Of a DNA stretch of 64,000 bases, positions 25,867-35,903 are shown in pieces. The notes under the pieces are model-generated. The model had not been told where the DNA came from and did not search any database. It saw nothing but the letters and a program-made list of their open reading frames with translations. How positions within the stretch are numbered: the first letter of the stretch is position 1; the number at the start of each line of letters is the position of its first letter. Made by a program: the position numbers and the translations under genes. Source of the stretch: Ruminococcus sp. AM22-13 (GTDB taxonomy: Bacteria > Bacillota > Clostridia > Lachnospirales > Lachnospiraceae); the NCBI RefSeq assembly GCF_003471165.1, contig NZ_QRIL01000001.1, forward strand, positions 346,180 through 410,179. Direction: 5' to 3'.

Positions 25867-26949
25867 TTACAGAGCTGCTGCGATCAGATCGCCCATCTCT
25901 TTTGTTCCTACAAGTTTGCATCCCTCTGACATGATATCGCCTGTGCGGTATCCCTCTGTCAGGACTTTCTGTACTGCTGCTTCCACTGCATCTGCTTCTT
26001 TATCCATGTCAAGGGAGAAACGGAGCATCATTGCTGCGGAAAGGATGGTTGCGATAGGGTTTGCCTTATCCTGTCCTGCAATATCAGGTGCAGAACCATG
26101 GCTTGGCTCATAGAGACCGAATTTTGTTTCATTTAAGCTTGCAGAAGAAAGCATTCCGATGGAGCCTGTTACCATACTTGCCTCATCTGAAAGGATATCT
26201 CCGAACATATTCTCTGTAAGGATAACATCGAACTGTTTCGGATCACGTACAAGCTGCATTGCGCAGTTGTCAACCAGCATATGCTCTAAGGTAACATCCG
26301 GATAATCTTTGGCAACTTCCTCTACCACTTTTCTCCAGAGTCTGGAAGAATCCAGAACATTTGCCTTATCTACGCTTGTCACTTTATTTCTTCTCTTACG
26401 TGCGATCTCAAATGCTTTGATGGCAATACGACGGATTTCGTTTTCGTTATAGGAAAGTGTATCAATCGCTTTCTTCACACCGTTCTCTTCAATTGTCTGA
26501 CGTTCTCCGAAATACAGACCGCCTGTAAGCTCACGTACAATGATCATGTCAAATCCGTCTCCGATGATCTCATCGCGGAGAGGGCACGCTTTTCTCAGCT
26601 CATTGTAAAGGTAAGCCGGTCTTAAGTTTGCAAAAAGATTTAATGCCTTACGGATTGCAAGAAGTCCTGCTTCCGGGCGTTTGGATGGCTCAAGCTTATA
26701 CCATGGAGAAGTTTTTGCATCTCCGCCAATAGAGCCCATCAGTACGGCGTCTGATGATTTGGCAGTGGCAATTGCCTCATCAGTAAGGGGTACGCCGTGT
26801 ACATCGATGGATGCACCGCCTAACAGAACTTCTGAATAGGAAAAGCTGTGTCCATATTTCTCGCATACCTTGTCCAGTACTTTCTTTGCTTCTCTTACGA
26901 TTTCCGGTCCGATTCCGTCGCCGGGGATCAATGCAATCTTATAATCCAT
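25867..26949 (-). CDS. leuB: 3-isopropylmalate dehydrogenase
   Basis: 360 residues from the start at 26949, chosen for the GGAGGAAATTATT just upstream; a longer frame from 27003 overlaps the promoter. The enzyme oxidises and decarboxylates 3-isopropylmalate in leucine synthesis. It starts [13 protein letters not shown]; the signature [23 protein letters not shown] and the catalytic boxes [11 protein letters not shown] and [11 protein letters not shown] are intact. leuA, leuC and leuD are not present. It is the first gene of a mixed leucine/isoleucine-valine/serine series. Confidence 0.95.
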   Translation of the reverse strand: MDYKIALIPGDGIGPEIVREAKKVLDKVCEKYGHSFSYSEVLLGGASIDVHGVPLTDEAIATAKSSDAVLMGSIGGDAKTSPWYKLEPSKRPEAGLLAIRKALNLFANLRPAYLYNELRKACPLRDEIIGDGFDMIIVRELTGGLYFGERQTIEENGVKKAIDTLSYNENEIRRIAIKAFEIARKRRNKVTSVDKANVLDSSRLWRKVVEEVAKDYPDVTLEHMLVDNCAMQLVRDPKQFDVILTENMFGDILSDEASMVTGSIGMLSSASLNETKFGLYEPSHGSAPDIAGQDKANPIATILSAAMMLRFSLDMDKEADAVEAAVQKVLTEGYRTGDIMSEGCKLVGTKEMGDLIAAAL

Positions 26950-26991
26950 AATAATTTCCTCCAAAAATACTCTAATTGCGTAATTGTTATT

Positions 26992-27020
26992 ATAATAACG
27001 CACTTTCCGACAGATTTCAA
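26992..27020 (-). promoter_or_regulatory. Promoter of the leuB-ilvD-ilvB-serC-serA series
   Basis: TTGAAA (27015-27020), a 17-base spacer and TATTAT (26992-26997) on the minus strand, about 35 bases before the leuB ribosome site. The leader is too short for a T-box. Confidence 0.78.
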
Positions 27021-27078
27021 CCTATTAAAGTGAAAAAATATAAAAGTGTTTTTTTCCGGAGATTTTACTATAAAAAAA

Positions 27079-27111
27079 CAGAACCACAGTCATCACTGAC
27101 TATAGGTTCTG
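27079..27111. terminator. Terminator of yajC
   Basis: CAGAACC (27079-27085) pairs with GGTTCTG (27105-27111), with an inner AGTCA/TGACT stem and A/T-runs on both sides. It ends the tgt-yajC unit on the minus strand and shields the leuB promoter. Confidence 0.88.
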
Positions 27112-27130
27112 CTTTTTTATATCTCTTTCA

Positions 27131-27430
27131 TTATTCGGCAGCGCTTCCGGCTTTCTCAACTTCAGCGATTGCCTGTTTTCTCATTGGAATACGGCAGTTT
27201 TTGTTGTTACCGAATTCTACGATCACATCTTCTTCTGTCATGTCAATGACAACTCCATAAAAGCCGCTGGTAGTAACAATGCTGTCGCCAACCTCCATGT
27301 CATTTAACATTGCCTGAAGTCTCTTCTGCTCTTTTTTCTGAGGGCGAAGCATTAAGAAGTACATAATTCCAAACAGTACTACCATCCAGACAATAGCGCC
27401 AACCATACCCATTCCGCTTGATGCGTCCAT
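27131..27430 (-). CDS. yajC: Preprotein translocase subunit YajC
   Basis: A 99-residue membrane protein of the SecDF-YajC accessory complex. One membrane segment near the N-terminus (VGAIVWMVVLFGIMYFLML) is followed by the family box RPQKKEQKRLQAMLNDMEVGD and the small beta-rich domain (IVTTSGFYGVVIDM). AGGAGG lies upstream. It follows tgt, the usual neighbour in bacteria; secD and secF do not follow here. Confidence 0.93.
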   Translation of the reverse strand: MDASSGMGMVGAIVWMVVLFGIMYFLMLRPQKKEQKRLQAMLNDMEVGDSIVTTSGFYGVVIDMTEEDVIVEFGNNKNCRIPMRKQAIAEVEKAGSAAE

Positions 27431-27679
27431 TTTGATTCCTCCTGTAACTTATCCTGTTATTCTGCATATTTGCAGTCCATCACATATTTACAGACCGTCC
27501 TGACGGCTGCTCATACTGAAGAGCTGCTTTGCAATTCACTTATAATCTCTGTTACTTTCTATATGAAATCTTGTATTTCATGCATAACAATCCGATTAAA
27601 GCGTCACTACACATCATACACAAAAAACCGCTTTACTTCAAGAGTTTTTGGCATATTTAATAATTATTTTATATACAGA

Positions 27680-28831
27680 TTATCTTTTCGAGTTTATTTT
27701 TCCCTCTTCAAAGCCTTCCAGCCGCATTTTCTTATATTCTGCGAAGTTTCCTGCATCAAGAGCATCTCGGATCTCTTCCATCATATGATTATAGAAATAC
27801 AGATTGTGAAGTACACAGAGACGCATTCCCAGCATTTCCTTTGCTTTCAGAAGATGACGGATATAGGCTCTGCTGTAATGCTGGCATGCAGGACACTGAC
27901 AGCCTTCTTCGATAGGACGTGTGTCCAGTTCATATTTTGCATTAAACAGATTCATCTTTCCATGATTGGTATATACATGTCCATGACGACCGTTACGGCT
28001 TGGATATACGCAGTCAAAGAAATCAATTCCACGTTCAACACCTTCCAGAATATTGGCCGGTGTTCCCACACCCATCAGGTAAGTAGGTTTATTCTGAGGA
28101 AGATAGGGGACTACCGCATCCAGGATTCTGTACATCTCTTCATGGGTTTCTCCAACTGCCAGACCACCGACAGCATAGCCATCCAGATCCATTTCAGAGA
28201 TCGCTTTGGCATGCTCAATACGGATATCTTCATAAACAGCGCCCTGGTTGATTCCAAACAGAAGCTGTTCTTTGTTAATGGTATCCGGCAGACTGTTCAG
28301 TCTTGCCATCTCTGCCTTGCAGCGGGCAAGCCATCGTGTGGTTCTGTCTACAGATTTCTGCACATAATCCCTGTCAGCCACACTGCTGGGGCATTCATCA
28401 AATGCCATGGCAATAGTGGAGGCAAGATTGGACTGGATCTGCATACTCTCTTCCGGCCCCATAAAGATCTTATGTCCGTCAATATGGGAGTTAAAATAGA
28501 CTCCCTCTTCTTTGATCTTTCTCAGCTTTGCAAGGGAAAATACCTGGAATCCGCCTGAGTCTGTAAGGATCGGTTTGTCCCATACCATAAATTTATGAAG
28601 GCCACCTAACTGCTTTACTATTTTATCACCCGGGCGCACATGAAGATGATAAGTATTTGATAATTCTACCTGTGTTCCGATCTGCTGTAAATCCATAGTG
28701 GATACAGCGCCTTTAATCGCACCGATCGTTCCCACATTCATAAAAACAGGAGTCTGGATCGTACCATGCACTGTATGAAACTCCGCACGTTTGGCACGCC
28801 CCTCTGTTTTCAGAAGTTTATATTCTGCCAT
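27680..28831 (-). CDS. tgt: Queuine tRNA-ribosyltransferase (tRNA-guanine transglycosylase)
   Basis: 383 residues from the start at 28831, which has AGAGGAGAAG upstream; an in-frame ATG at 28927 is too early. The enzyme swaps guanine 34 of Asn, Asp, His and Tyr tRNAs for a queuine precursor. The catalytic Asp boxes (ILTDSGGFQVFSL, FDCVYPSRNGRHG) and the zinc site (CQCPACQHYSRAYIRHL) are intact. yajC lies 250 bases downstream; that gap shows no gene. Genes for queuosine precursor synthesis are not in the window. Confidence 0.95.
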   Translation of the reverse strand: MAEYKLLKTEGRAKRAEFHTVHGTIQTPVFMNVGTIGAIKGAVSTMDLQQIGTQVELSNTYHLHVRPGDKIVKQLGGLHKFMVWDKPILTDSGGFQVFSLAKLRKIKEEGVYFNSHIDGHKIFMGPEESMQIQSNLASTIAMAFDECPSSVADRDYVQKSVDRTTRWLARCKAEMARLNSLPDTINKEQLLFGINQGAVYEDIRIEHAKAISEMDLDGYAVGGLAVGETHEEMYRILDAVVPYLPQNKPTYLMGVGTPANILEGVERGIDFFDCVYPSRNGRHGHVYTNHGKMNLFNAKYELDTRPIEEGCQCPACQHYSRAYIRHLLKAKEMLGMRLCVLHNLYFYNHMMEEIRDALDAGNFAEYKKMRLEGFEEGKINSKR

Positions 28832-28928
28832 TTTTCTTCTCCTCTTGATAAAAATTACTTTTTTTATTATATCTTGAAATAGCTGAATTTTCAACTGCAA
28901 TTCACTCAAACCTTGGTAAACTTTCATA

Positions 28929-28957
28929 TTGTCTTTTCCAGACCATTAGCGTATAAT
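28929..28957 (+). promoter_or_regulatory. Promoter of the large activase gene
   Basis: TTGTCT (28929-28934), a 17-base spacer and a perfect TATAAT (28952-28957). The transcript would have a leader of about 160 bases that includes a GTTACTG-family repeat (29016-29074). Confidence 0.65.
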
Positions 28958-29015
28958 ATTACGGAATATTCCATATCTGGAAACAGGTATTTAATAGGAA
29001 AGAACAGGATAGATT

Positions 29016-29074
29016 TTTACTGTTTACTTCATGTCCGGCAACACGCTTTGCATGATATCAGCATGAACAGTAAC
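29016..29074. repeat. 59-bp member of the GTTACTG palindromic repeat family
   Basis: The left 27 bases follow the pattern of the short family units (TTTACTG ... GGCAAC), and the right end ATGAACAGTAAC matches the right end of the 143-bp elements. It looks like an internally deleted long copy. I see no clear target duplication. Confidence 0.6.
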
Positions 29075-29127
29075 AGGAAAATTTCAACTTTGTTTATATA
29101 CAATACGAGGAGGCTTGAATTTACTTT

Positions 29128-32100
29128 ATGAATTACAAAACACTTGGAATTGACATTGGTTCCACTACTGTAAAGATCGCGATCTTAGATGAGAATGAAA
29201 ATCTCATTTTCGCGGATTATAAGCGTCATTTTGCGAACATTCAGGAAACCCTTGCAGACCTTCTTCAGGAGGCCTTTGATCAGTATGGTGAGATGACTCT
29301 CCATCCTGTGATCACAGGTTCCGGCGGTCTGACCCTTGCCAATCATCTCGGCGTTCCTTTTACCCAGGAGGTTATTGCCGTTTCTACTTCTCTGCAGAAG
29401 CTGGCACCAAAGACAGATGTTGCCATTGAGCTTGGCGGCGAGGATGCCAAGATCATTTATTTCGAAAACGGAAATGTAGAACAGCGTATGAACGGTATCT
29501 GTGCAGGCGGTACCGGTTCTTTCATCGACCAGATGGCTTCTCTTCTCCAGACAGATGCAACAGGTCTGAACGAATATGCCAAAGATTACAAGGCACTCTA
29601 CCCGATTGCTGCACGCTGCGGTGTTTTCGCCAAAACTGATATCCAGCCGCTGATCAATGACGGTGCAACCAAACCGGATCTGTCAGCTTCTATTTTCCAG
29701 GCAGTTGTAAACCAGACCATCTCCGGTCTTGCCTGCGGAAAACCCATTCGTGGACATGTTGCATTCCTGGGTGGTCCGCTCCACTTCCTGTCCGAACTGA
29801 GAGAATCCTTTATCCGTACTTTGAAGCTGGATGAGGAACACACTATCATTCCAGAGAACTCCCATCTTTTTGCAGCCATTGGTTCTGCATTAAATGCAAA
29901 AGAAGACAATTCTATTTCCCTGACAGAGATGAAAGACAGACTTCGCAATTCCATTAAGCTGGATTTTGAAGTAGAACGTATGGAACCGCTTTTCGCTTCT
30001 CAGGAAGAATACGATGCATTTGCGAAACGTCAGAGTTCTTACAAAGTAAAAACAGGAGATCTGGCTACATATAAGGGAAACTGCTATCTGGGTATTGATG
30101 CAGGTTCCACCACAACCAAAACTGCGCTGGTAGGCGAAGACGGAACACTTCTCTATTCTTTTTACAGCAGCAACAACGGAAACCCGTTAAAAACTACCAT
30201 CCGTTCTATTAAAGAGATTTACGAACTGCTTCCCAAAGATGCAAAGATTGCTTATTCCTGCTCTACAGGTTACGGCGAGGCTCTGATCAAGGCTGCCCTG
30301 CTCCTGGATGAGGGCGAGGTTGAAACCGTATCTCATTACTATGCAGCTGCTTTCTTTGACCCGGAGGTAGACTGTATCCTAGATATCGGCGGACAGGATA
30401 TGAAATGTATCAAAATCCGCAATAAGACCGTTGACAGCGTACAGTTGAATGAAGCATGCTCCTCCGGATGCGGTTCCTTTATTGAAACCTTTGCCAAATC
30501 TCTGAATTATACAGTACAGGATTTCGCAAAAGCTGCTGTTTTTGCACAGCATCCTATTGATCTTGGTACCAGATGTACTGTTTTCATGAATTCCAAGGTA
30601 AAGCAGGCACAGAAAGAGGGAGCTGAGGTTTCCGATATTTCCGCAGGTCTTGCTTACTCTGTTATCAAAAATGCACTCTATAAGGTTATCAAAGTTTCTG
30701 ATGCTTCCGAACTTGGCAGACACATCGTTGTACAGGGTGGTACTTTCTACAATGATGCAGTTCTGAGAAGTTTCGAAAAGATTGCCGGCTGCGAAGCCAT
30801 CCGTCCGGATATCGCCGGAATCATGGGGGCCTTCGGTGCTGCGCTGATTGCCCGCGAACGCCATCAGGAAGGTGCAGAAACTACTATGCTCTCCATTGAC
30901 AAAATCAATGAGCTGAAATATACAACTTCCATGGCAAACTGCCGCGGATGTACCAACAACTGTCGTCTGACTATCAACAAGTTCTCCGGCGGCCGCCAGT
31001 ATGTCAGCGGAAACCGTTGCGAACGCGGTATTGGCAAAGAGAAAAACAAAGATCATATTCCGAACCTTTATGAATATAAATATAAACGTATTTTCTCCTA
31101 CACACCTCTCAGTGCTGACAAGGCAACGCGAGGCAAGGTAGGTATCCCGCGTGTTCTGAATATGTTTGAAAATTATCCTTTCTGGTATACTTTCTTTACA
31201 GAACTGAAGTACGAGGTTGTTCTTTCACCTACTTCCACCAGAAAGATTTACGAGCTGGGAATTGAATCCATCCCAAGTGAGTCCGAATGTTACCCGGCTA
31301 AGCTTGCACATGGTCATGTGACATGGCTGATCCGAAATGGTGTGAAATTTATTTTCTACCCATGTATCCCATATGAACGTAACGAATTTCCGGATGCAGT
31401 CAACCATTACAACTGCCCGATTGTTACTTCCTATGCAGAGAATATCAAGAACAATGTAGATGAATTAAATGATCCGTCCATTGATTTCCGCAATCCGTTC
31501 CTTGCGTTTACCTCTGAGGAAATCCTGACCAAGCGTCTGATAGAGGAATTCAAGGATATCCCGGTTGAAGAAGTCAAAGCTGCGGCACATAAAGGATGGG
31601 AAGAAATGGCTGCTGCCCGCCGCGATGTGCAGAAAAAGGGCGAGGAGACTCTGAAATATCTGGAGGAAACAGGCCGTCACGGTATTGTTCTCGCAGGACG
31701 CCCATACCACATTGATCCCGAAATCCATCACGGTATCCCGGATCTGATCAACAGTTATGGAATCGCTGTACTTACTGAGGATTCCATCTCTCATCTGGCA
31801 CCTATAGAACGTCCGATTCGTGTAAATGACCAGTGGATGTATCATTCCAGACTGTATGCAGCCGCAAACTACATTAAGACTCGTGATGACCTCGACCTGA
31901 TTCAGCTCAACTCCTTCGGATGTGGTCTGGATGCCGTTACTACTGACGAGGTTTATGAAATTCTCGACGGAAGCGACAAAATCTATACCTGCTTAAAGAT
32001 TGATGAAGTAAACAACCTCGGTGCAGCAAGGATCCGTATCCGCTCCCTGATCGCTGCGATCCGTGCAAAGAAAGCTCAGGGACAGAAACGTAATATCAAA

Positions 32101-33363
32101 CCGGCTTCTATTGATAAAGTATCCTTCACAAAGGAAATGAGAAAGGATTATACGATTCTCTGTCCGCAGATGTCGCCGTTCCATTTCAGCCTTTTACAGG
32201 CAGCTTTCAATTCCTGCGGATATAATCTGGAAGTACTTCCAAACGATAACAAACACGCCGTAGATGTAGGTCTGAAATACGTAAATAATGATGCCTGCTA
32301 TCCGTCTCTGATCGTGGTTGGCCAAATCATGGATGCATTGCTTTCCGGCAAATATGACCTGAATAAGACAGCCGTTGTCATGTCACAGACAGGCGGTGGA
32401 TGTCGTGCTTCCAACTACATTGCATTTATCCGCCGCGCGTTAAAGAAAGCCGGTATGGAGCAGATTCCGGTTATTTCCGTCAACTTAAGTGGTCTGGAAA
32501 GCAACCCGGGATTCAAACTTACTCTTCCACTGGTGAAAAAAGTTGCGTACGGTGCCGTATTCGGAGATATCCTGATGAAATGCGTATACCGTATGCGTCC
32601 TTACGAACTGGAAGAGGGAATCGTAAACAGAAAGCACAAAATCTGGGAACAGCGTGTGATTTCTTTCTTAAGCGGAAGCAGTGTCAGCCACAGCCAGTTT
32701 AAGAAAATGTGCCGTGAAATGGTTCATGAATTTGACACAATTCCGATCAGCGATGTGAAGAAGCCTCGTGTCGGCATCGTAGGTGAGATCCTTGTCAAGT
32801 TCCTGCCTGCTGCAAATAATCATCTGGCAGAGCTTCTGGAATCTGAAGGTGCTGAGGCAGTTGTACCGGATCTGATCGATTTCATGTGCTACTGTTTCTA
32901 TAATCAGAACTTCAAGGTAGAAAATCTTGGCTTCAAGAAGTCCAAGGCAACCATGGCAAACTGGGGAATCAAAGCAATCGAATGGGTGAGAAAGCCTGCA
33001 AGCGAAGCCCTTGCGCAGAGCCGTCATTTCGCACCGCCTGCTGATATCAGAGATCTGGCAAAAATGGCATCTCCGATCGTTTCCACCGGAAACCAGACAG
33101 GTGAAGGATGGTTCCTGACAGGAGAGATGATGGAACTGATCCATGGAGATGTTCCGAATATTGTTTGTATCCAGCCTTTCGGATGTCTGCCGAACCATAT
33201 CGTAGGTAAGGGTGTTATCAAAGAAATCCGCCGCGAATATCCTACAGCAAACATTGTAGCCATCGACTATGATCCAGGCGCCAGCGAAGTTAACCAGCTG
33301 AACCGAATCAAACTGATGCTCTCCACTGCTCAGAAAAATCTGAAAAAAGCACAGAAGAAATAA
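29128..33363 (+). CDS. Tandem acyl-CoA dehydratase activase / dehydratase-like protein (HgdC-type)
   Basis: A 1411-residue protein. Two ASKHA-type activase domains lie in a row: residues 1 to about 265 (TLGIDIGSTTVKIAI, GGEDAK, CAGGTGSFID, ARCGVFAKTD) and about 318-575 (YLGIDAGSTTTKTAL, DIGGQDMK, CSSGCGSFIE, TRCTVF). Each keeps the ATP loop and the Cys that in HgdC bind a shared 4Fe-4S centre. From about 665 comes a DUF2229-type part (VGIPRVLNMFENYPFW, ESECYPAK), and from about 1005 a part resembling the 2-hydroxyacyl-CoA dehydratase subunit (LCPQMSPFHF, NDACYPS, GGGCRASNY). Such proteins are common in clostridia but the substrate is unknown. It has its own promoter and terminator. Confidence 0.9.
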   Translation: MNYKTLGIDIGSTTVKIAILDENENLIFADYKRHFANIQETLADLLQEAFDQYGEMTLHPVITGSGGLTLANHLGVPFTQEVIAVSTSLQKLAPKTDVAIELGGEDAKIIYFENGNVEQRMNGICAGGTGSFIDQMASLLQTDATGLNEYAKDYKALYPIAARCGVFAKTDIQPLINDGATKPDLSASIFQAVVNQTISGLACGKPIRGHVAFLGGPLHFLSELRESFIRTLKLDEEHTIIPENSHLFAAIGSALNAKEDNSISLTEMKDRLRNSIKLDFEVERMEPLFASQEEYDAFAKRQSSYKVKTGDLATYKGNCYLGIDAGSTTTKTALVGEDGTLLYSFYSSNNGNPLKTTIRSIKEIYELLPKDAKIAYSCSTGYGEALIKAALLLDEGEVETVSHYYAAAFFDPEVDCILDIGGQDMKCIKIRNKTVDSVQLNEACSSGCGSFIETFAKSLNYTVQDFAKAAVFAQHPIDLGTRCTVFMNSKVKQAQKEGAEVSDISAGLAYSVIKNALYKVIKVSDASELGRHIVVQGGTFYNDAVLRSFEKIAGCEAIRPDIAGIMGAFGAALIARERHQEGAETTMLSIDKINELKYTTSMANCRGCTNNCRLTINKFSGGRQYVSGNRCERGIGKEKNKDHIPNLYEYKYKRIFSYTPLSADKATRGKVGIPRVLNMFENYPFWYTFFTELKYEVVLSPTSTRKIYELGIESIPSESECYPAKLAHGHVTWLIRNGVKFIFYPCIPYERNEFPDAVNHYNCPIVTSYAENIKNNVDELNDPSIDFRNPFLAFTSEEILTKRLIEEFKDIPVEEVKAAAHKGWEEMAAARRDVQKKGEETLKYLEETGRHGIVLAGRPYHIDPEIHHGIPDLINSYGIAVLTEDSISHLAPIERPIRVNDQWMYHSRLYAAANYIKTRDDLDLIQLNSFGCGLDAVTTDEVYEILDGSDKIYTCLKIDEVNNLGAARIRIRSLIAAIRAKKAQGQKRNIKPASIDKVSFTKEMRKDYTILCPQMSPFHFSLLQAAFNSCGYNLEVLPNDNKHAVDVGLKYVNNDACYPSLIVVGQIMDALLSGKYDLNKTAVVMSQTGGGCRASNYIAFIRRALKKAGMEQIPVISVNLSGLESNPGFKLTLPLVKKVAYGAVFGDILMKCVYRMRPYELEEGIVNRKHKIWEQRVISFLSGSSVSHSQFKKMCREMVHEFDTIPISDVKKPRVGIVGEILVKFLPAANNHLAELLESEGAEAVVPDLIDFMCYCFYNQNFKVENLGFKKSKATMANWGIKAIEWVRKPASEALAQSRHFAPPADIRDLAKMASPIVSTGNQTGEGWFLTGEMMELIHGDVPNIVCIQPFGCLPNHIVGKGVIKEIRREYPTANIVAIDYDPGASEVNQLNRIKLMLSTAQKNLKKAQKK

Positions 33364-33447
33364 CCGGCAGATAATAAGGGCTTTTATATTCATTTATTTT
33401 CCAGTTGAAATAATATTTCCCTATTTAAATTATATCTGTTAAGCAAA

Positions 33448-33526
33448 TAAAAGAGCTGTATCACACAGATATCTGTTTTATATTCTTGCGTAGAAATGTA
33501 ACAGTATCTGGAATACAGCTCTTTTA
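33448..33526. terminator. Bidirectional terminator between convergent genes
   Basis: TAAAAGAGCTGTAT (33448-33461) pairs with ATACAGCTCTTTTA (33513-33526), a perfect 14-bp stem with a long loop containing further small hairpins. It lies between the activase gene (plus) and the SpoVB-like gene (minus). Confidence 0.85.
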
Positions 33527-33533
33527 CTTTTAT

Positions 33534-35165
33534 TTAATTATTATTCTGCCAGAACGGAAGTTTCTCAGCAACTTTTACAAGATAGCTTCCTCCCGGTATT
33601 CTTCTCAATTCTGCCTCTGATGGCTTACTGATGATCAGATAAGCAAGCAGATAAACAACTGCCGCGATTGGAATCGAAACGATCAGGCAGATGAAGTTGG
33701 ATTTCACAAAAATATTCAATCCATAGCAGATGCATCCTGCAACGATTCCCATTGGAACAGATGCAAGAATCGGATACAGGTAACCCTTTTTCCATGGATT
33801 CTTGTACTGCAGATATTTCTTCATTGCCAGATCATTCAGCACGCATACAACGATAGAATAAATCACCATCGCAATCAGCAGTGCATAAACTCCCAGGTTT
33901 GTCGTAAACAGCAATACCACTACCACAATGATATCCACAACCAATGCAATTGCAGCTGTGATAACCGGAATCTTCTGCTGTCCGATTGCCTGCAGAACAC
34001 CATTGGAAATATTTGACATTCCGTTTAGGAGAATGGAAAATGATCCAAGGATGAGCAGATTCGCTGCAAGCCCTGTGGAATTTCCATAAAGCAGGAATAC
34101 AATTGGCTGTGCAAGTACTGCAAGTCCCATCGCACACGGCGCAGAAACTACCATAGAAAGCTGCACCGTCTGATCGATACATTCTCTGGTTGCCTCAATA
34201 TCTCCTGTAGCATACAACGCAGATACTTCAGGAATCATAGAAGTCGGCGCTGTACTGGATAAGGTCAGTGGGATATTAATAATCGTCATAAAGTAAGTTG
34301 CGTATTCTGCATAGAGAATGCCAATCTGTGTTGCGTCTCCGCCTCTTCTGCCAAGAATATCTGAGAAAAGATATCCATTAATATATGCATTGACATTATA
34401 TACAAATGCGCTGAGGATGATTGGCGAAACTACCAGTACGATCACGCGGAAAATATCTTTATATGACTCTTCCTGGTGCTTATGATCTCTGTTTACACGA
34501 TGCATAATCTTTCCACGATTCACGCCGTATACCAGAAGCATAAAAATCAATGCGGTGACCACACCGGCTCCTGTTCCTACTGTAGATCCCGCAGCTCCCC
34601 ATTTCGCAATGCTGTTCTCTGTTCCATCCGCAAATACGTTGATAAATCCCCAGGCTGCCAGAAGACTGACTGCCGCATTAAATACCTGTTCAATAATCTG
34701 AGAAATAGATGTAGGCATCATATTTCTATATGCCTGGAAATATCCTCTGAACACGCCCAGGATTCCGGACAGGAAAATGGTCGGCGCAAGGATCTGCAGC
34801 GCAAGAATTGCATCTTTCTGATTGCTTGGAATAATCAATCCTGCCCCGAAGAGACAAAACAGTGCTACTGCACCTCCAACGATCATCGCATAGATCATAG
34901 CTCCCTTAAAGAACTTATGCGCATTCCTGTAATCTCTCAGAGCAATGCGCTCGGAAATCAGTTTTGATACTGCCTGCGGAATGCTGAATGACGCGATCAT
35001 CAGAAGAATCATGTACGCATTCTGCGCAAGACTTGTATATCCCATTCCAAGGCTTCCGATAATGTTGGAAAGCGGACTCTTATACAGCAGCCCGATTACC
35101 TTGGAAACCATTGCCGCAATCATCAGAAAGGATGCATTTTTTACTAAATTATTTTTCTGATTCAT
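33534..35165 (-). CDS. SpoVB/MurJ-like oligosaccharide flippase
   Basis: A 543-residue polytopic membrane protein of the MOP exporter superfamily with about 14 predicted segments. The start (NNLVKNASFLMIAAMVSKVIGLLYKSPLSNIIG) and blocks such as MGYTSLAQNAYMILLMIASFSIPQAVSKLISER are typical of stage V sporulation protein B and related lipid-linked oligosaccharide flippases. It could move lipid II during spore cortex formation or another lipid-linked sugar; the sequence does not decide. It lies 45 bases after ung, as last gene of a hisH-hisF-ung series. Confidence 0.85.
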   Translation of the reverse strand: MNQKNNLVKNASFLMIAAMVSKVIGLLYKSPLSNIIGSLGMGYTSLAQNAYMILLMIASFSIPQAVSKLISERIALRDYRNAHKFFKGAMIYAMIVGGAVALFCLFGAGLIIPSNQKDAILALQILAPTIFLSGILGVFRGYFQAYRNMMPTSISQIIEQVFNAAVSLLAAWGFINVFADGTENSIAKWGAAGSTVGTGAGVVTALIFMLLVYGVNRGKIMHRVNRDHKHQEESYKDIFRVIVLVVSPIILSAFVYNVNAYINGYLFSDILGRRGGDATQIGILYAEYATYFMTIINIPLTLSSTAPTSMIPEVSALYATGDIEATRECIDQTVQLSMVVSAPCAMGLAVLAQPIVFLLYGNSTGLAANLLILGSFSILLNGMSNISNGVLQAIGQQKIPVITAAIALVVDIIVVVVLLFTTNLGVYALLIAMVIYSIVVCVLNDLAMKKYLQYKNPWKKGYLYPILASVPMGIVAGCICYGLNIFVKSNFICLIVSIPIAAVVYLLAYLIISKPSEAELRRIPGGSYLVKVAEKLPFWQNNN

Positions 35166-35210
35166 GTTGTTGCTGTGTGTCTTTCTTCTGACTACACATT
35201 ACCTCTTTTC

Positions 35211-35885
35211 TTATATATTTTCTATCTGCCAGTCGATCGGTTCCAGACCGTTGGCAATCAGAAATTCGTTTGTTTTGCTGAAATGCTTACACCCAAAGAA
35301 TCCTCTGTAAGCAGATAATGGACTTGGATGAGGTGCTTCCAGGATCAGATGTTTCGGATTGTTCAGCATGGATTTCTTCATCTGTGCCGGACGTCCCCAT
35401 AACAAAAATACGATTGGACGATCCTGTTCATTCAGAACCTGGATCGCGGCATCTGTAAACTGTTCCCAGCCAATTCCTCTGTGTGAGTTAGCCTGATGTG
35501 CACGTACTGTCAGAACTGTGTTCAAAAGAAGCACACCCTGCTTCGCCCATTTCTCCAGATTTCCGTTATTCGGAATATAACATCCACAGTCATCATGGAG
35601 CTCCTGATAAATATTCACCAGCGACGGAGGTGTCTCTACTCCTCTTTTTACAGAAAAGCATAATCCATGTGCCTGTCCGTCATTATGATACGGATCCTGC
35701 CCCAGAATCACTACCTTCACCTCATGAAGAGGCGTAAAGTGAAACGCATTAAACAGTTCGTCTGCCGGTGGAAAAATCTTTCTTGTCTGATATTCAGACA
35801 TTACCGTTTTATAAAGCTTGGCATAATACGGCTGGTGGAATTCACCTTTCAATGCCTCCAGCCAGTCACCTGTAATAGCTGACAT
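35211..35885 (-). CDS. ung: Uracil-DNA glycosylase (family 1)
   Basis: A 224-residue DNA repair enzyme that removes uracil from DNA. The water-activating box GQDPYHNDGQAHGLCFSV, the uracil-binding Asn in LLNTVLTVRAHQANSH and the Leu-loop HPSPLSAYRG are all intact, and the length is normal. It follows hisF by 18 bases, so it is probably cotranscribed with histidine genes. No functional link is evident. Confidence 0.97.
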   Translation of the reverse strand: MSAITGDWLEALKGEFHQPYYAKLYKTVMSEYQTRKIFPPADELFNAFHFTPLHEVKVVILGQDPYHNDGQAHGLCFSVKRGVETPPSLVNIYQELHDDCGCYIPNNGNLEKWAKQGVLLLNTVLTVRAHQANSHRGIGWEQFTDAAIQVLNEQDRPIVFLLWGRPAQMKKSMLNNPKHLILEAPHPSPLSAYRGFFGCKHFSKTNEFLIANGLEPIDWQIENI

Positions 35886-35903
35886 AACTATGATACCTCT
35901 TTT

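Noticed and set aside
26950..27078. T-box or leucine attenuator before leuB
   Set aside because: The transcript leader from the mapped promoter boxes is only some 40 bases; no T-box sequence or leader peptide is present.
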